Part shown: piece by piece, positions 61,668 to 64,000 of the stretch
How the letters are laid out: each line of letters starts with the position of its first letter
How positions within the stretch are numbered: the stretch's first letter is position 1
From: Phaeodactylibacter xiamenensis
GTDB lineage: Bacteria > Bacteroidota > Bacteroidia > Chitinophagales > Saprospiraceae
Direction of reading: 5' to 3'
DNA: 64,000 nucleotides
Assembly: GCF_000759025.1 (NCBI RefSeq)
Contig: NZ_JPOS01000083.1
Location: 124,001-188,000, forward strand
Translations under genes and position numbers: made by a program
Notes under the pieces: model-generated
The model's database searches: none
The model's input: the letters and a program-made list of their open reading frames with translations, nothing else
What the model was told of the DNA's origin: nothing

Positions 61668-62972
61668 TTAATCAATCAAAAAGTACACCACCTCCGGGAA
61701 AAGAATGACCGTACTGAGAAAGACCAGCTGTATAATCACAAACGGCAGGATACCCCGGTACAGATGCTGGGTTGTCACACCCGGAGGAGCTACTCCTTTT
61801 AGGTAAAACAGGGAAAACCCAAACGGGGGCGACAGGAAGGAGGTTTGCAGGTTCAGCCCCAGCAATACGCCAATCCAGATCAAATCAATATCCATCTGCA
61901 CGAAAATAGGAGCCACTACCGGCACGATGATGAAGATGATTTCAATAAAGTCGATGAAAAAGCCGGCGACGAAGACCACGATCATAACCAGGGCCAGAAA
62001 CGCCATGGGCGACAGATTGGCTTCTTCGATCAGGCTGACGAGGTAGGTGTCCCCGCCCATTTCCCGAAAGACGAAGGAAAAGACAGTAGCGCCCAGCAAA
62101 ATCACAAAGACCATGCTTGTCAGGTGGGTCGTTTCCCGCATGACGGACTTTAGGACTTCCAGATTGAATTTGCCCTGACTAATGGTGAGCAGAGTAGCGC
62201 CCATTGCCCCTACGGCAGCAGCTTCCGTAGGCGAAGCAATGCCTGCAAAAATGGACCCCAGCACGGCCACGATTAGGAGCATAGGCAGGACAAAAGCCTG
62301 CAGCACCTTACGGGTAGCCCCTGAAGCCCAGAAAGCCTCCAGTTCTTCTTTCGGCATACTTGGCGCATACCCCGGGCGCACCCAGGCGGTGATGGCGATG
62401 TACACAATATAAACGAGTACAAGCAGCAGCCCCGGGATCAGCGCCGCGGCAAACAGCTGCCCCACAGAAACATTCAGCACGCTGCCCAGGAGCACCAACA
62501 CAACCGAAGGCGGAATGATCTGCCCGAGGGTTCCGGATGCGGCAATCGTGCCCGTCGCCAGTTCGGTGCGGTAACCGCGCTTCAGCATGGTCGGCAGGCT
62601 GATCAGGCCCATGGTGATTACGGTTGCGCCCACAATTCCGGTGGAAGCGGCCAGTAAAGCGCCCACGATCACTACGCTAATCGCCAGCCCGCCCCGGACT
62701 TTCCCAAACAGCATCGCCATGGTTTCCAAAAGACTTTCCGCCAGCCCGGATTTCTCCAGCATGATGCCCATATAGATGAAAAGAGGCACCGCCATCAGCA
62801 CATAATTGCTCACGACGCCCATCATGCGGGGAGACAGTGCAATGAAGCTGCCCGGATCCAGGAAGCAGATAGCGTACAGGATGGAAATCCCCCCGAGCGT
62901 AAAGGCTACAGGATATCCGTACAAAATGAGCAGAAAGATGCTGATGAACAGTAATATCGCAAGGATGGCCAT
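61668..62972 (-). CDS. TRAP transporter large permease (DctM)
   Basis: The 434-residue large membrane subunit that forms the sodium-coupled translocation path of the TRAP system. It has about twelve hydrophobic spans and the family motifs GFVxxDFIEIIFI-type acidic helix (AGFFIDFIEIIFIIVPVVAPI), LLLGLNLQTSFLSPPFGFSLFYLK and ASGTLGQIIPPSVVLVLLG. It lies two bases after the small permease gene. Confidence 0.94.
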   Translation of the reverse strand: MAILAILLFISIFLLILYGYPVAFTLGGISILYAICFLDPGSFIALSPRMMGVVSNYVLMAVPLFIYMGIMLEKSGLAESLLETMAMLFGKVRGGLAISVVIVGALLAASTGIVGATVITMGLISLPTMLKRGYRTELATGTIAASGTLGQIIPPSVVLVLLGSVLNVSVGQLFAAALIPGLLLVLVYIVYIAITAWVRPGYAPSMPKEELEAFWASGATRKVLQAFVLPMLLIVAVLGSIFAGIASPTEAAAVGAMGATLLTISQGKFNLEVLKSVMRETTHLTSMVFVILLGATVFSFVFREMGGDTYLVSLIEEANLSPMAFLALVMIVVFVAGFFIDFIEIIFIIVPVVAPIFVQMDIDLIWIGVLLGLNLQTSFLSPPFGFSLFYLKGVAPPGVTTQHLYRGILPFVIIQLVFLSTVILFPEVVYFLID

Positions 62973-62974
62973 GG

Positions 62975-63517
62975 CTATTCGGTTTCAGAGGTGCTGGAAT
63001 GGGAAGGGGCTTTACCTTTAAAGATCAACCAGTTGTCGATGATACTCGCGAGCCCCTGCAGGAAGAGCAATACCATGCCCGCTGTTATCGCATATTTGAT
63101 GATGTACCGGGCTGGCAGCCCTCCGGGATCGGGCGACCCCTCTCCTATTTTGTAGGCAATGGTGGCATACTCAAAGGAAACGTAAATCAAGATAGCTGTC
63201 CAGGGAATCAGGAATATTAGGCCTCCGATGAGATTGACCAGCGCTTTGTCTTTAGCCGAAAACTTAGCGTAGAACAGATCCACCCTGACATGCCGGTCGT
63301 GCCGGAAAGCATACCCGGCCCCCAGCAAAAAGATAAGCCCGAACAGGTGCCATTCCAGTTCCATAATCCAGGCTTGGGTTTCATTAAATAAATAACGGAC
63401 GACTACATCGAAACAGACCAGCAGCATAAGCAGCGTAGTCAGCCATGCTGCCGCTCTGCCCACCTGCTCATTCAGGGTGTGGATAGCCTGGGCAACTTTC
63501 CGGAGCGTAGATATCAT
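62975..63517 (-). CDS. TRAP transporter small permease (DctQ)
   Basis: About 180 residues from ATG 63517, with four transmembrane helices (first LLMLLVCFDVVVRYLF, then the E-x-x-x-Y-x-F-x-L outline EWHLFGLIFLLGAGYAF, and RHVRVD). This is the small subunit that associates with DctM. A longer frame to 63571 adds 18 residues without a clear feature. It opens the DctQ-DctM-DUF481 operon. Confidence 0.9.
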   Translation of the reverse strand: MISTLRKVAQAIHTLNEQVGRAAAWLTTLLMLLVCFDVVVRYLFNETQAWIMELEWHLFGLIFLLGAGYAFRHDRHVRVDLFYAKFSAKDKALVNLIGGLIFLIPWTAILIYVSFEYATIAYKIGEGSPDPGGLPARYIIKYAITAGMVLLFLQGLASIIDNWLIFKGKAPSHSSTSETE

Positions 63518-63672
63518 CAGCCAGGGTTTTGTTGATTTTTCTTGCTTTGATTGCTGACGAAAGATAATCAATGCCGAACGCTACCCGTAAGGTTTGCCAA
63601 AAAAAATTGACAGCAGGTCAGAAATCCAGGTTTGGCTGGTTAGGAATAGTCAGATTTGTTGGTAAGTAAACA

Positions 63673-64000
63673 CTATCTAAAAATGTGTACTTCACCACTG
63701 ATGGTTTTATGGTTAACCGTGCCATTCCGGATGTATTCGTATTCAAAAAACCAAGCATACACACCCGGATCAAGCGCTTTGCCTTTGAAAGTGCCGTCCC
63801 AAATGATGCTTTGTATGTCTGACGATTTATTGGAATAGACAAGGCCTCCCCAACGGTCAAAAACCTCAAAGCGAATAGCTTGATATGGAAAATCACAACT
63901 AACATAGCATTGCAGAACATCATTATTGCCATCGCCATTTGGCGAGAAAGCAGTCGGTACATATACATTGCAGCCACAGATTTCAGTGGTTACTTCGAAT
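63673..64000 (-). CDS. C-terminal end of a T9SS type-B (gliding-associated) surface protein
   Basis: Partial: the frame continues past the right edge. The visible 108 residues are a T9SS type-B (CHU_C-like) sorting domain: VYVPTAFSPNGDGNNDVL, FEVFDRWGGLVYSN, WDGTFKGKALDPGVYAW, EYEYIRNGTVNHKT and a short end GEVHIFR. The main protein is probably a large surface or adhesin protein, with the rest in the next window. Confidence 0.88.
   Translation of the reverse strand, partial: FEVTTEICGCNVYVPTAFSPNGDGNNDVLQCYVSCDFPYQAIRFEVFDRWGGLVYSNKSSDIQSIIWDGTFKGKALDPGVYAWFFEYEYIRNGTVNHKTISGEVHIFR

Noticed and set aside
1-64000. tRNA or rRNA genes
   Set aside because: I saw no cloverleaf or rRNA-like sequence by eye; a tool such as tRNAscan-SE would be decisive, but I cannot run it.

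Overview
The window looks like chromosome of a Bacteroidota bacterium, most likely from the Saprospiria (Lewinella/Haliscomenobacter-like) side. Reasons visible in the sequence: several secreted proteins end in type IX secretion (T9SS) sorting domains, including a type-B 'gliding' C-terminal domain at the right edge; promoters fit the Bacteroidota -7 TAnnTTTG / -33 TTTG pattern; many lipoproteins carry a short SSC or AAC lipobox; GC content is middling. The genus assignment is inference.

Layout. 1-5.5 kb: housekeeping genes (ribD, an orphan HNH-AP2 protein, mnmD, a YtxJ-type bacilliredoxin with a tiny lipoprotein, pdhB, a TSUP exporter). 5.6-12.0 kb: a tripartite RND efflux operon (membrane-fusion lipoprotein, AcrB-like pump, TolC-like lipoprotein) behind a perfect 21-bp palindrome. 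12.1-14.7 kb: a long imperfect hairpin, an outer-membrane barrel and a SulP anion transporter.

14.9-37.2 kb is the most interesting part: a phospho-signalling island. A 13-gene minus-strand operon (33690 down to 19312) encodes a zinc-ribbon/FHA protein, a kinase-FHA fusion, an ExbD/MotB-like and an ExbB/MotA-like membrane protein, an FHA-TM-trypsin-like protease, a secreted protein, a PP2C phosphatase with WG repeats, a transmembrane Ser/Thr kinase, two related secreted sandwich proteins, an Ig-like lipoprotein, a membrane protein and a beta-propeller-like lipoprotein. It is flanked by a second transmembrane kinase paired with a giant PKD/T9SS surface protein, an FHA-multi-TM protein, and a caspase-like protease fused to helical repeats and an FGE-sulfatase domain. 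My inference is that these genes form an envelope-spanning sensor/switch: extracytoplasmic modules and a proton-channel-like pair signal to kinases, phosphatase and FHA readers, with two proteases as likely effectors.

37.3-42.8 kb is an insertion-sequence graveyard: a decayed IS4 remnant, an intact IS1380 (TSD TTAG) inside the left end of a broken IS3, an ISKra4-like transposase, and an IS4 element (TSD CTGGTT) with a frameshifted transposase that landed at the end of a 245-bp inverted-repeat-ended element.

42.9-64 kb: a methyltransferase, a hexuronate/sugar pair (UxaB-like reductase and sugar isomerase), a GH2 glycosidase, two tandem leucine-rich-repeat T9SS proteins that differ by exactly six 24-residue units, a trimeric-fibre-like surface protein and an M43 metalloprotease, a sterol-desaturase-like enzyme, an HD-PycTM membrane protein, a PA0069-type radical SAM protein, a Uma2 nuclease, TRAP transporter genes (binding protein convergent to the two permeases) and the 3' end of a T9SS type-B protein. 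I saw no tRNA, rRNA or CRISPR array.
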